From Mycolicibacter hiberniae (GTDB taxonomy: Bacteria; Actinomycetota; Actinomycetes; Mycobacteriales; Mycobacteriaceae), in assembly GCF_010729485.1 (NCBI RefSeq), contig NZ_AP022609.1, positions 2,604,001 through 2,668,000 of the forward strand: a stretch of 64,000 nt of DNA, given 5' to 3'. Shown here in pieces: positions 39,901 to 49,690 of this stretch. Position numbers and translations under genes: made by a program. The stretch's first letter is position 1. Each line of letters opens with the position of its first letter. Below the pieces are notes generated by a model. The model made no database searches, had not been told where the DNA came from, and saw only the letters and a program-made list of their open reading frames with translations.

Positions 39901-40656
39901 CTGACTAGCGCGCCGAGTCAGCTGACGGTGACGGTGGCGACCGCCGCCGGGTCCTGCCTGCTGACCGCTGCTGGCACGTTGGACAGCAGCACCTACCTCG
40001 AACTGCGCGACTGTGTGATCAGGGCGGCGCTCGCGGAGCCGCCCGCCGTGGTGGTCGACGTCAGTGGGCTCGATGTCCCGGCGTCGTCGGCTTGGTCGGT
40101 ATTCACGAGTGCACGTTGGCATGTCAGCACCTGGCCGGCTATACCGATCCTGCTGGTCTGTCCGCGACCAGACGTAGCCGCCGCGATCGCGAACGCCGGA
40201 GTGACGCGCTACCTCTCGGTGCACGCCGACGTCGAGTCCGCGGTGGGCTCACTGACGGGGGGACCGCTTCCGCGCCGACGCGTCCATGCGGTGTTGCCGC
40301 ATCGCGTCAGCAGCCTGCGCGGTTCCCGGGACTTCGTAGCCGAATGGCTGACCAGGTGGTCGCAGGAACTGCTGATACCGGCAGCCAAGGTGATCGTCGA
40401 CGTACTGGTGGAAAACGTGCTGCGGCACACCAACAGCCCCGTGGTGGTAGCGCTGGAAAGCACCAGCGCCACGATCACCATTGCCGTTCACGACAACAGT
40501 GCCGTCCCCGCGATTCGCCACGAACTCGCCACTGGGGGAGCCGATCGGGCTTCCGGTCTGGCAGTTGTCGGCGCCCTGTGTCGCGCATGGGGCAGCAACC
40601 CCGCCCCGAACGGCAAAACGGTGTGGGCTGTGCTCGGCCCGGAGAACCGGCTTTGA
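39901..40656 (+). CDS. STAS-HATPase fusion (anti-anti-sigma plus switch-kinase domains)
   Basis: About 251 residues. A STAS domain (about 6-108) has the loop SGLDVPASSAW with Ser candidates. An RsbW-like GHKL ATPase domain (about 125-250) has the N-box VDVLVENVLRHT, the DNS metal-site segment and the lid GLAVVGALCRAWG. The fusion joins a phosphorylation substrate and its kinase type in one chain. AGGAGG at 39889-39894 lies six bases before CTG 39901, so CTG may be the start; TTG at 39853 is the alternative. It lies between PAS-ANTAR and GAF-ANTAR genes. Confidence 0.8.
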   Translation: MTSAPSQLTVTVATAAGSCLLTAAGTLDSSTYLELRDCVIRAALAEPPAVVVDVSGLDVPASSAWSVFTSARWHVSTWPAIPILLVCPRPDVAAAIANAGVTRYLSVHADVESAVGSLTGGPLPRRRVHAVLPHRVSSLRGSRDFVAEWLTRWSQELLIPAAKVIVDVLVENVLRHTNSPVVVALESTSATITIAVHDNSAVPAIRHELATGGADRASGLAVVGALCRAWGSNPAPNGKTVWAVLGPENRL

Positions 40657-40708
40657 CCGTCGCCGACGGGCCGCGCCGACTCACCGCGCCCGGCCGCTGT
40701 CCCTGGCA

Positions 40709-41398
40709 TCAGCGGTGGTTCACCACTTGCTGTGCCACCCCCGCCAGCGGAGTGTTCGACGTCTGCGACAGCCGCTTGAGCAACTCGAAGGCCTGCAGGG
40801 CGTCGATGCCGAACCGTTCCATGAGCATGCCCTTGGCCTGGCCGATGACGTCGCGAGAGGCCAACGCGCTGCGGAACTGTTCGTCACGACGAACCATGTG
40901 CCAGGCCAGCGCGGCGTGGGTGGCCAGCGTCAAGCCCACCTCCACCGAGTCGTCGTCGAACGCGTGAGCGGACTCGGAGTAGAAGTTCAGCGCACCGGTG
41001 GTGTCCTGGCCGGTGAACAGTTCGAACGCCAGGATGGACCGGATGGGCGTGGTGGCCAACACCTCTCGACAGAAGGACGGCCAGCGCTGCTCGCACGCGA
41101 TGTCGTCCACCCGGACCACGTGGTGCTCCCAGGCCGCTGCCAGACACGGACCTTCCCCGAGACGGCGCTGGGCATCGTCCAACAGAGCCGGGTATCGGTC
41201 GGTGGCCCACGGGGTCTGGATCTCGCGGCGCGCGGTGGTGAGCGTTACGCCGGCGTGCTGGGCACAGGGCATGTGCGTCAAGAGGTTCGCCACCAACTCA
41301 TCCAACGCACCCGCAGACGCGACGCCCGATCGCTGATTCAAGTTCTGAACCAGGTCCGCCACCTCGCGCATCATGTCGTTGCGGCTCGTCACCGCCAT
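40709..41398 (-). CDS. GAF-ANTAR regulator
   Basis: A 229-residue protein with a GAF domain (about 25-160; GEGPCLAAAWEHHVVRVDDI is characteristic) and a C-terminal ANTAR domain (SRDVIGQAKGMLMERFGI). It is probably a ligand- or redox-responsive antiterminator. It converges on the STAS-HATPase gene. Confidence 0.88.
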   Translation of the reverse strand: MAVTSRNDMMREVADLVQNLNQRSGVASAGALDELVANLLTHMPCAQHAGVTLTTARREIQTPWATDRYPALLDDAQRRLGEGPCLAAAWEHHVVRVDDIACEQRWPSFCREVLATTPIRSILAFELFTGQDTTGALNFYSESAHAFDDDSVEVGLTLATHAALAWHMVRRDEQFRSALASRDVIGQAKGMLMERFGIDALQAFELLKRLSQTSNTPLAGVAQQVVNHR

Positions 41399-41485
41399 CC
41401 TTCGCTCCGCCCTTCAGATGCATACATGTTCCTCCGCTGAGGCCGACGGGGCAACTACTTCTGGCATCGGCTGGCACGTCAGGGC

Positions 41486-42712
41486 TCACCGGGAGCCGGG
41501 CGCATGGGCCACCCTGCGGGCCGACGGAACGGCCGGCAGGAGCCGTTGGTAGACCCGCAACGTGTCGCCGGCGATCCGATCCCAGGAGTATCTCGACCGG
41601 GCCCGTTCGCGTCCGGCGGCCCCGAAGCCTTCCGCTGCGCGGGGGTTCCCCAGGATGGCGCCGATCGCGTTGGCGCAGGCCACCGGATCCTTCGGTGGTA
41701 TCAGCAGGCCGGTCTTGTCGTGCACGACGGTGTCGAGCATGCCGCCCACCGACGACGCCACCACCGGCACCCCACAGGCCATCGCTTCCAGCGGAACGAT
41801 GCCGAAAGGCTCGTACCACGGTGTGCATGCCACGACATCTGCGGACCGCAACAGGGCCGGCATATCGTTGCGGGCCACCGAACCGCACAGCGAGACTCGT
41901 TCGGCAACACCGAGATCGGCGGCCAGCTCCAACAGCCGTCGTGCCTCGGGCACGGTGTCGAGATCGGTTCGCTCGGGGCCCCCCGCGATCACCAACTCGG
42001 CGCCGGGCAGGCGGGGCAACGCCGCTATCAGCGTGTCGAATCCCTTGCGTGGGACGAACCGGCCGACCGCGACGATGCGCCGTCGCGCCGAGCGGGGCGC
42101 GACCGGACCGCGGGGAGTGAACCGATCCACGTCGACGCCGCAGGGCACCACCGAGATCCGCAATCGGTCCCGGCCCAGTCTCATCAACTCGAAAACCTCG
42201 TCGGTACAGCCGGCCGTCACCCAGGTCGCATCTTCGGCGACGCGGGCCTCGAGCCGCAGCCGCTCGGCCGGGCTGGTATCGCGATTGCCCTGGTGGCGCC
42301 GCTTCACCACGCCCAACGCGTGAAAGGTCTGGACCGTGGGCACCCGGCGGCGTTTGGCGGCCAGCTGGGCGGCGATCCCCGACATCCAGAAGTGCGCATG
42401 CGCGATGTCCGGCCGCTCGCGCTCCCACTGCGCGTCCAGGTAGCGACCGAAGCCGACCATGTAGGACAGCAGTTCGTCTTTTGGCACGGGCAGCGGCGGC
42501 CCCACCGGCACGTGCACCACCGTGTAACCCCGGTCGGTGCGCACGCGTTCGCGCAGCTCGGGGTTGTCTCGACGGGTGTAGACCTCGACATCGTGACCGC
42601 GGCGGGCCAGCGCCGCCGACAGTTCGGCGACGTGGACGTTCTGGCCGCCCGCATCGGCCCCGCCCAGTGCCGCGAGCGGACTGGCATGTTCGGACACCAT
42701 GGCGACCTTCAC
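41486..42712 (-). CDS. Family 4 glycosyltransferase
   Basis: A 408-residue GT-B glycosyltransferase. [19 protein letters not shown] is the N-terminal Gly-rich loop and [16 protein letters not shown] the EX7E motif binding the nucleotide sugar. It resembles MshA and sucrose-phosphate-synthase-like retaining enzymes. The GTG start overlaps the previous gene by four bases, so both are made from one SigF-type promoter. The acceptor is unknown. Confidence 0.88.
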   Translation of the reverse strand: MKVAMVSEHASPLAALGGADAGGQNVHVAELSAALARRGHDVEVYTRRDNPELRERVRTDRGYTVVHVPVGPPLPVPKDELLSYMVGFGRYLDAQWERERPDIAHAHFWMSGIAAQLAAKRRRVPTVQTFHALGVVKRRHQGNRDTSPAERLRLEARVAEDATWVTAGCTDEVFELMRLGRDRLRISVVPCGVDVDRFTPRGPVAPRSARRRIVAVGRFVPRKGFDTLIAALPRLPGAELVIAGGPERTDLDTVPEARRLLELAADLGVAERVSLCGSVARNDMPALLRSADVVACTPWYEPFGIVPLEAMACGVPVVASSVGGMLDTVVHDKTGLLIPPKDPVACANAIGAILGNPRAAEGFGAAGRERARSRYSWDRIAGDTLRVYQRLLPAVPSARRVAHAPGSR

Positions 42713-43722
42713 TGCACCCCTCCCCCGGTACCGCCGCCCGCGGACGTGCACTGCGCCTCGATGGCCCGGTCCCATTGGTGCAGGAAGCGATCAAGGCCGA
42801 AGTGCTCCATGGCGTAGTTGCGGGCCGCCTTGCCGACCACCTCGGCCAGGTACCGGTCGGCGATGAGGCCGCGGAGCGCGGCCCCCAACGTGTCGAGGTC
42901 GGCGCTGACCACACCCGCCTCGGGCGGCACCACCAGCGGGGCCATGGTCGCGGCCACCGCCACCACCGGCATTCCCAGAAACATGGCTTCCAGTAGCGAC
43001 AGCCCCAACGAGGTCCAGCGCGCGGTATGCAGATACACCCGGCGGTGCGCCAGTTCTTTCATGAGCTGGTCGGACCGCAAGTCGCCACGGCCGACCACGC
43101 CGGCGCACCGATGCGCCGGCTCGTTGAGGGCTTCGGTGCCGATGCCCCACACGTCGACCGGCGCGGATTGGCCCAGCACGCCCAGCAGGTCGGCACCCAC
43201 CGTGCGCCACCGCCGCAGCGGCTCGTTGATCAGAACACCTGCGGCCGCAATGTCGCCGGTGTACAGATGGCCCGGGTCGGCGATCCCGTGATCGATGACC
43301 ATGGTCGGCGCCCGACCGTTGTCCCACATCAGCTGGTTAAAAGCGGTGACGTGGATGAGTGGGATGTCGTCGCGGTCCGCGATCGGGTGCCGGCTCTCCA
43401 CCACAAACGGCCGAGGAGTGTTGTGCTCGACGTACACCGCGGGGACATCGACTCCGGGGCGACGGCCCAGGAGGCGTGCGGCCAGTTCCAGCTCGTGCGG
43501 CCGCTGCAGCACCACCAAGTCGATCTCCCGCTCGCGCAGGGCGCCCACGGGAACTTCATGCGCGTTCCGCCAGTCCCGGCCGCAACACCCCCGCCCGTCG
43601 GGAGCACGGGGCGCGTTGACCGGAATGAGATAGCGGTGCGGACCCGCGACAAACGAATCCATCCATGAGCCGTGCACATGCCAGACCAGGATGCAACGCG
43701 GGGTGGTCTGCGCAAATGCCAT
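42709..43722 (-). CDS. Glycosyltransferase (GT-B type), first gene of a SigF operon
   Basis: A 337-residue protein with GT-B features: [16 protein letters not shown] at the start, [10 protein letters not shown] mid-way and [20 protein letters not shown], equivalent to the EX7E region, near the C-terminus. A SigF-type -10 ends nine bases before its ATG, implying an almost leaderless mRNA. With the overlapping GT4 gene it may make a stress-induced glycan or glycoside. Confidence 0.82.
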   Translation of the reverse strand: MAFAQTTPRCILVWHVHGSWMDSFVAGPHRYLIPVNAPRAPDGRGCCGRDWRNAHEVPVGALREREIDLVVLQRPHELELAARLLGRRPGVDVPAVYVEHNTPRPFVVESRHPIADRDDIPLIHVTAFNQLMWDNGRAPTMVIDHGIADPGHLYTGDIAAAGVLINEPLRRWRTVGADLLGVLGQSAPVDVWGIGTEALNEPAHRCAGVVGRGDLRSDQLMKELAHRRVYLHTARWTSLGLSLLEAMFLGMPVVAVAATMAPLVVPPEAGVVSADLDTLGAALRGLIADRYLAEVVGKAARNYAMEHFGLDRFLHQWDRAIEAQCTSAGGGTGGGVQ

Positions 43723-43731
43723 TACCGGCTT

Positions 43732-43756
43732 TTACCCCGACCTGCGGCGGTCAAAC
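43732..43756 (-). promoter_or_regulatory. SigF-type promoter for the glycosyltransferase pair
   Basis: GTTT (43753-43756) and GGGTAA (43732-43737), spacer 15, minus strand, nine bases from the ATG at 43722. Confidence 0.8.
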
Positions 43757-43865
43757 ACGAACGCACCGGGGAAGCGGTTTGCTGCAACGGAATCGGGGCG
43801 CGCTGCCATAAGCGCCGTTACCGAATCGTTGCAGAGCGGCGAATATCGGCGTAGGTTGACTAGCA

Positions 43866-44002
43866 GGTTGAGTTAACAGCCACCCGGAAAGACGCGTCAC
43901 CCACGCTCGCCAGGGAGGCTTCCTCCCTGCATCTCATCCGTGAAGGTGTAACTCGCATCGACGCGATCCACAGTATGAGACTTAACTGATGGAGCAATCC
44001 CC
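43866..44002 (+). promoter_or_regulatory. 5' leader of STAS gene 2, with hairpin
   Basis: Shares ordered blocks with 26714-26803. It additionally contains the perfect hairpin AGGGAGG-CTT-CCTCCCT at 43912-43928. No SigF-type promoter was found upstream. Confidence 0.5.
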
Positions 44003-44428
44003 ATGCCCGCTTTGAAAACCGTCGACTCGGCGTCCCCGCCGCACGCCCCTCCCCCATCCGATACCTGGGAAAGCCGCACCGCGCGCTCCGTCACCCGCTG
44101 GGGACGCTGCGGTGCCGTGGTCACCGTGGGCGGCGAACTCGACGCCGCCAACGCCGGCCAACTGGCCGACTACGTGCAGCAATGCGTACGCTACTGCGAA
44201 TGGTTGGTTCTGGACCTCGACAACCTGGATTTCTTTGGTGTCGCAGGCTTCTCGGCGCTACGGACCATTGCCGAACGATGCGCTCAGACCAGCGTCCACT
44301 GCACGACGGTCCCCGGCGCGGCGGTAGCGCGCCTGTTGCGCATCTGCGACCCGACGCAGGCCCTGCTGACCTCGTCGTCGCTGGACGAGGCCCTGGCGGG
44401 CGTGCAGAACCTGGGCCGGCGCCCCTGA
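44003..44428 (+). CDS. STAS-domain anti-anti-sigma factor homolog 2
   Basis: A 141-residue single STAS protein, paralog of the one at 26804-27238 (shared RWGR.GAVV, CEWLV and LLRICDP segments). The phosphoacceptor loop reads FFGVAGFSAL: the two usual Ser/Thr are Val and Ala, so phosphorylation by an RsbW-type kinase at the normal site is not possible. Six or more Cys (CVRYCEW, ERCAQTSVHC, ICDP) suggest redox control instead. GGAG lies eight bases before the ATG. Confidence 0.84.
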   Translation: MPALKTVDSASPPHAPPPSDTWESRTARSVTRWGRCGAVVTVGGELDAANAGQLADYVQQCVRYCEWLVLDLDNLDFFGVAGFSALRTIAERCAQTSVHCTTVPGAAVARLLRICDPTQALLTSSSLDEALAGVQNLGRRP

Positions 44429-44434
44429 GTGCAC

Positions 44435-44478
44435 TTCGCTCCGAGGTCGGCGGCCAACGGCTGCCGCTTCGGAGCGAA
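44435..44478. terminator. Hairpin after STAS gene 2
   Basis: Ten-base perfect arms TTCGCTCCGA (44435-44444) and TCGGAGCGAA (44469-44478), with a further inner stem (GGCGGCC/GGCTGCC), start seven bases after the stop codon. Probable terminator without a U-tract. Confidence 0.55.
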
Positions 44479-44542
44479 TGTCGTTGCGGCCCAGGATCCG
44501 CTCGCCGACCGGCCATGAGCCGCGGGGTCTCCCCCGTGCTAA

Positions 44543-45247
44543 CTATCCGACCCGGCCCCGCGCCAGCTGGTGGGCGGCGAAGTCCGCTCCCTGCTGAACC
44601 ATCGAGGCATCGGCCCCGGCATAACTGTCATGTGCGGCAAAGTTCATACCGTCGGAACACACCGCATCCTCCGGCGCACACACCTGCAGCGTCTTGGCCC
44701 GATACAGGGGGCCGATCACGACCGCGGGCTCGTTGAGGAAGTTCATCGCCCGCTCATTGGGCATGGCGAACAGCACCACGGCTGCCACATGCTCGGCGAC
44801 GTCGGGATCCAGCGGCTTGGGCACCGTGGCGGGGTCCACCCCGTCGGGGACCTGAGCCGACGTCACGAAGCCCATCACCGCGGCGCCCTGGGAGTAACCG
44901 CCCAGCACCATCTTGGTATTGGGGCAGGCCGTGGCCCGGGAGACGACGTGCGCTCCCGCGTCACGAATGCCATCCACCCCGGTGTCCCAGTGATCATTGG
45001 CCGGGTAGTTGACCGCGTAGACGGCCGGGCTGGTTCCCAGGCGTGCGTTCAGCGCGTTGAGGAACGCCTGTCCGGTCGGGCCGACGCCGGGCGCTTCTCC
45101 GGTCCCCCGGGCAAAGACCACCTCGGTATCGGGGCACGAAGCGGCGCCCGCCCCGGGAGCACCGGGGCCGAGCAGCACCGATGCTCCAGCCGCGGATACC
45201 GCGATCGCCAGCGGGGCAAGGGAACCGAGACAGGTAGGCGCGAACAT
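44543..45247 (-). CDS. Cutinase-family secreted serine esterase 1
   Basis: A 234-residue cutinase-like (Culp) protein with an N-terminal signal peptide (about 1-35). CPDTEVVFARGTGEAPGVG is the family start and GYSQGAA the Ser nucleophile. The Asp of CAPEDAVC and the His of FAAHDSYAG complete the triad, and paired Cys form the family disulfides. It hydrolyses lipid or ester bonds outside the cell. The start is uncertain by a few codons (GTG at 45265 is possible). Confidence 0.87.
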   Translation of the reverse strand: MFAPTCLGSLAPLAIAVSAAGASVLLGPGAPGAGAASCPDTEVVFARGTGEAPGVGPTGQAFLNALNARLGTSPAVYAVNYPANDHWDTGVDGIRDAGAHVVSRATACPNTKMVLGGYSQGAAVMGFVTSAQVPDGVDPATVPKPLDPDVAEHVAAVVLFAMPNERAMNFLNEPAVVIGPLYRAKTLQVCAPEDAVCSDGMNFAAHDSYAGADASMVQQGADFAAHQLARGRVG

Positions 45248-45365
45248 GTCGATGGAGGTAACCACCTCTGGACCCACTCAAACCGGCCGAGCCAAAGTTT
45301 TATGGGCGGCCACGGTTTTCGCAGCACCACTGGACAACGGCCCCCTGCTTTGTTAAGACAGGTAG

Positions 45366-46463
<1,098 letters not shown>

Positions 46464-46514
46464 CGGCGGCGCCGCGCTAGCCGCTCGCTAGCCGCGCAAC
46501 CCCAGAAGGGGCGG

Positions 46515-46670
46515 TCAGTACCAGTGCCGTCTGCCGCCGACCGGCCGTCCCGCTCTACCGAGCAGCCAGAGCACGGCCCCGATGACCAGGAGGACGATCC
46601 CGACCGCCCAGAGCACGTAGACGCCGAACACCAGTCCCAGGATCAGGAGCAGCAGTCCGAGGCCGATCAT
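46515..46670 (-). CDS. DUF6131-type small hydrophobic membrane protein, copy 2
   Basis: 51 residues, two TM helices, ending GRPVGGRRHWY. Nearly the same architecture and tail as the protein at 28943-29098. Its ATG overlaps the hemerythrin stop by one base, so it is coupled to that SigF-driven gene. Confidence 0.78.
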   Translation of the reverse strand: MIGLGLLLLILGLVFGVYVLWAVGIVLLVIGAVLWLLGRAGRPVGGRRHWY

Positions 46671-47230
46671 CAGTCGTACCCCAGGATCGCGTCACGGGCG
46701 CGATCCATCATCGAGGCGAACGGCCCGACGAAGGCATTGGCCAGTGCGCCCTCCACCCCGGGATGGGGTCGCGTCGGTGCGATGGTCTCCGCGAGCTTGA
46801 CCGCACGCTCCAGCAGCTTGAGCTCGGAGTCACTGAGTTCGCTGCGCAGTCCTGCGAACTCCTCGCGCTCTTCGTGCTCGGCGTGGTCGACGACTTCGTC
46901 GCGCAGTTCCCGGAGCTTCTCGGTGAAGAACTCCGAATCGACGTCAACGTCCTCGAGTTCACTGAGCGTCGTTTTGGCCTGCTTCTCCTCGGCCAGGCGC
47001 GCCTGGATCATGCTGCGGCCGTCCTCGAGTTCGTGGGCGGCACGCGGGTGCACGATCTCCTCTTCGGCCGTCTCGTGAACGGCCAGCAGGCGGCGCAGCC
47101 GAACGAAAGACTCGTCGCGCTCGCCGCCGGCAGCCCGCAGCGTCTCGTCGAACAGGGCCTTGATCCGGTGATGCTGTTCGGTGAGGAAGTCAACGACATC
47201 AATGGGGCCGTGCAAAGTCTTGTGTGCCAT
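46670..47230 (-). CDS. Hemerythrin HHE-domain protein 1
   Basis: A 186-residue protein. His and Glu at EQHHRIKALF, HETAEEEIVHP and DHAEHEEREEF fit a diiron hemerythrin bundle (about 10-140). The C-terminal tail starts IAPTRPHPG, shared with the second hemerythrin at 54.8 kb. It probably binds O2, NO or peroxide, or senses iron or redox state. A SigF-type promoter lies just upstream of the ATG. Confidence 0.88.
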   Translation of the reverse strand: MAHKTLHGPIDVVDFLTEQHHRIKALFDETLRAAGGERDESFVRLRRLLAVHETAEEEIVHPRAAHELEDGRSMIQARLAEEKQAKTTLSELEDVDVDSEFFTEKLRELRDEVVDHAEHEEREEFAGLRSELSDSELKLLERAVKLAETIAPTRPHPGVEGALANAFVGPFASMMDRARDAILGYD

Positions 47231-47239
47231 GTTCACTGG

Positions 47240-47265
47240 CTACCCCCACCGGCAGGGGGCAAAAC
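47240..47265 (-). promoter_or_regulatory. SigF-type promoter for hemerythrin 1
   Basis: GTTT (47262-47265) and GGGTAG (47240-47245), spacer 16, minus strand, nine bases from the ATG at 47230. Confidence 0.7.
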
Positions 47266-47266
47266 C

Positions 47267-48725
47267 CTAGGCCACCACGCGGATGTGCTCCAGTGTCGAA
47301 TCGGTGGCGTCGGGCAGCACCATTCCGGCTGACAGCCCCGAGCGCAGATAATCGATGACCGCGGGGGTGAGTCGCTCACCGGGCACCACCGCCGGCACTC
47401 CGGGCGGATACGGCGTGATCTGCTCTGCCGCGATGCGCCCGCCGGCCCGCGATGCGGCGACCATTTCGGTGGCGCCGAAAAAGGCGTCTCGGGGCAGCTG
47501 CACCGAATCCAGCTGCAGGTCCCGCGGCGAGGGCAGGCAGATCGGAGCCGGCGGCTCGAAACACGCCGCGGCGCTCCGCCACCCCCGCAACGCATCCAGC
47601 AGCCGGTCAGCGGTGCTGGAATCGTCGGAGAATGACAGAGTGGCCAGCACACGCCGATGATCGGCCAATCCGACATCAAGGCAACGGTGTTCGCGTAACC
47701 AGTCCCGGGCCTGGTAGCCCGACGTACCGGTGGCCGACACATCGATCAGCACCTGCAACCGGTCCAGATCGTGCGAGGCCTCTGTGCCGAGCAACGCATT
47801 CGTCGAGCACCTCGACGTCGGAGATCTCGCCGACGCGACCGCGCACGTCGGCCGCCAACGTCAATGCGGCGTCCAACAGTTCATGCCCGTGTCGCACCAT
47901 CTGCCGTCGCCAGCCGTCGAGCGCCGCGTAGATCGGCACGCTGGGGCTGGTGGTCATCAACAGGTCGGCGCACGCCCGGAGCCGATCCCGGTCGATGAGA
48001 TCACCCTGGACGTGGTACACCGAGCCCTGTTCGAAGCCGGCCCCCATCTTGTGCACGCTGACCACGCAAACGTCGGCGCCGGCGTCCATCGCCCAGGTCG
48101 GCAGGTCCTCGTGGAAGGGCAGGTGAGCCCCCCATGCCTCATCGACGATCAGCGGCTTGCCCCGGCGATGACAGATCTCGGCGATGGCAGCCAGGTCCGC
48201 GCAGGTGCCGTACGGCGAGGGGCTGACAACCAGGGCTCCCGCGGCATCGGGGTTCTTCTCCCAGGCGTCGGCGACCCGTCCGGGCGACGGCGGATGGCAC
48301 AGATGCCGCTCGGTATCCCAGCGCGGGGCGATCCAACGCGGTGCGATACCGGAGAAGATCAGCCCGCCCACCACCGCTTTGTGGCTGTCGCGCGGCAGCA
48401 GCAGTCCGCCGTCGGTGCCGGCCACCGCCATCATCGCGGCCCGCACCGACAGCGAACTGCCGCAGGTGGAGAAGAAGGCCGCCGAGGCGCCAACCGCTTC
48501 GGCCATGAGCTGCTCGGGGTCGGTGAGGATATCGCCGCGCGCCGGCCGGTCGTCCAAACCGCCGCGCGCGAGCACGTCGGCCGCGAAGAGATCACTGCCC
48601 AGCGCGGCGAGCACCTACGCATCGGCCCCGCGGCCCCGTCGATGTCCGGGCGGGCTGAACCCGTACCGATCCTTGCGTTGGTAGTCGGCCAAAGCTTCCA
48701 GTACGGGTGCCCGGCGCTGATCCAT
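47267..48725 (-). pseudogene. Orn/Lys/Arg decarboxylase, disrupted
   Basis: The parts add up to a fold-type I basic amino acid decarboxylase of about 485 residues. From ATG 48725 it reads MDQRRAPVLEALADYQRKD and PPGHRRGRG, then meets TAG at 48615-48617. It continues in the same frame with the PLP-lysine segment SVHKMGAGFEQGSVYH. Near 47795-47804 it shifts frame after EVLDE and resumes with TEASHDLDRLQVLIDVS and TSGYQARDWL. Two lesions make it a probable pseudogene. Removing one base in GAATGCG restores the frame. A SigF-type promoter is still present. Confidence 0.85.
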
Positions 48726-48736
48726 AGCGGTGACGC

Positions 48737-48761
48737 ATACCCAGGCAAGGCGACCGGTAAC
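48737..48761 (-). promoter_or_regulatory. SigF-type promoter upstream of the disrupted decarboxylase
   Basis: GTTA (48758-48761) and GGGTAT (48737-48742), spacer 15, minus strand. Confidence 0.68.
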
Positions 48762-48779
48762 CGGCGGGCGCGGGCCCGT

Positions 48780-49121
48780 TCAGCGCCGGAACGCGACGAG
48801 CAGCGCCAGGAGATCGGCGGTCAGCAGCACCCAACCGGCAACCGGCACCAGGAATCCGCGGCGTCGGCCCGCCGTGAAGAACGACGCCAGGACGGTCAGC
48901 GCGGCGATCACCGGAGCGCCGTAATAGAGCACGCCGAAGACCGCTCCGCTCGGCCCGAGGTCGGGGCAGGTTCCGGTGCTGCAGGCGGCCGTACTGAGCA
49001 CCGCCCCCGTCGCGAACACCATGACCAGAGCGGCACCCGCGACGGTCAGCAGGGCAGCGACCCAGTTGACCCACAGCCGGGCTCGGCGATTATCCGTCTC
49101 GGCAGCAATCGGCTCTGCCAT
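48780..49121 (-). CDS. Small four-helix membrane protein (Rv3289c-like), copy A
   Basis: A 113-residue protein with about four hydrophobic segments and a short loop with two Cys (CSTGTCPDLG). It resembles the protein at 60885-61277 (CTKAACPELK, same spacing) and, more distantly, that at 58942-59349. Function unknown. Its ATG overlaps the PfpI stop by one base. Confidence 0.75.
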   Translation of the reverse strand: MAEPIAAETDNRRARLWVNWVAALLTVAGAALVMVFATGAVLSTAACSTGTCPDLGPSGAVFGVLYYGAPVIAALTVLASFFTAGRRRGFLVPVAGWVLLTADLLALLVAFRR

Positions 49122-49690
49122 TACAACCGCGCCCCACGTACCGCGAACTCCTCGACCAGCGCGCTGCAGAACGCGGGCAGGTCGTCGGGTTTGCGGCTCG
49201 ACACCAGGACCGACGGCCCGCCGTCGCAGCGAACCACCTCCCGGTCGACCCACTGGCCACCCGCGTTGACGATGTCGGTGCGCAGACTGGGCCACGACGT
49301 GAGCTGCCTGCCGCGGACGACACCGGCTTCCACCAGCGTCCAGGGGCCGTGGCAGATGACCGCGACAGGTTTGCCGGCGTCGAAGAATTCCCGGATGAAC
49401 GCCACCGCCCGTTCCTGCATGCGCAACTGGTCGGGGTTGGCCACCCCGCCCGGCAGGACGAGCGCGTCGAAGTCGTCCGCCGACACGGCGTTGACCTGGC
49501 GGTCCACGGTGAATTTGTCTCCGCGGTCCAGATGGTTGAACGCCTGAACCGGGCCGGCGTCGGTGGACACCAGCTCTGCCCGCCCACCTGCCTCGGTGAC
49601 CGCGCGCCAGGGCTCGGTCAGCTCGACCTGCTCGGCGCCCTCGGGCGCCACCAGAAATGCGACCCGTCGGCCCTCCAGTGGTCTGGACAT
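49121..49690 (-). CDS. PfpI/DJ-1 superfamily protein
   Basis: A 189-residue class I glutamine amidotransferase-like protein. The nucleophilic elbow AVICHGPWTL places Cys in the usual site, with LVLPGG before it. Members act as protein/glyoxal deglycases or intracellular stress proteases. GGGGGAG precedes the ATG, and a consensus SigF promoter drives this gene and the downstream membrane protein. Confidence 0.88.
   Translation of the reverse strand: MSRPLEGRRVAFLVAPEGAEQVELTEPWRAVTEAGGRAELVSTDAGPVQAFNHLDRGDKFTVDRQVNAVSADDFDALVLPGGVANPDQLRMQERAVAFIREFFDAGKPVAVICHGPWTLVEAGVVRGRQLTSWPSLRTDIVNAGGQWVDREVVRCDGGPSVLVSSRKPDDLPAFCSALVEEFAVRGARL

Noticed and set aside
47785..47815. Programmed frameshift in the decarboxylase gene
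   Set aside because: No slippery heptamer or following stem is evident, and a separate in-frame TAG upstream points to decay.
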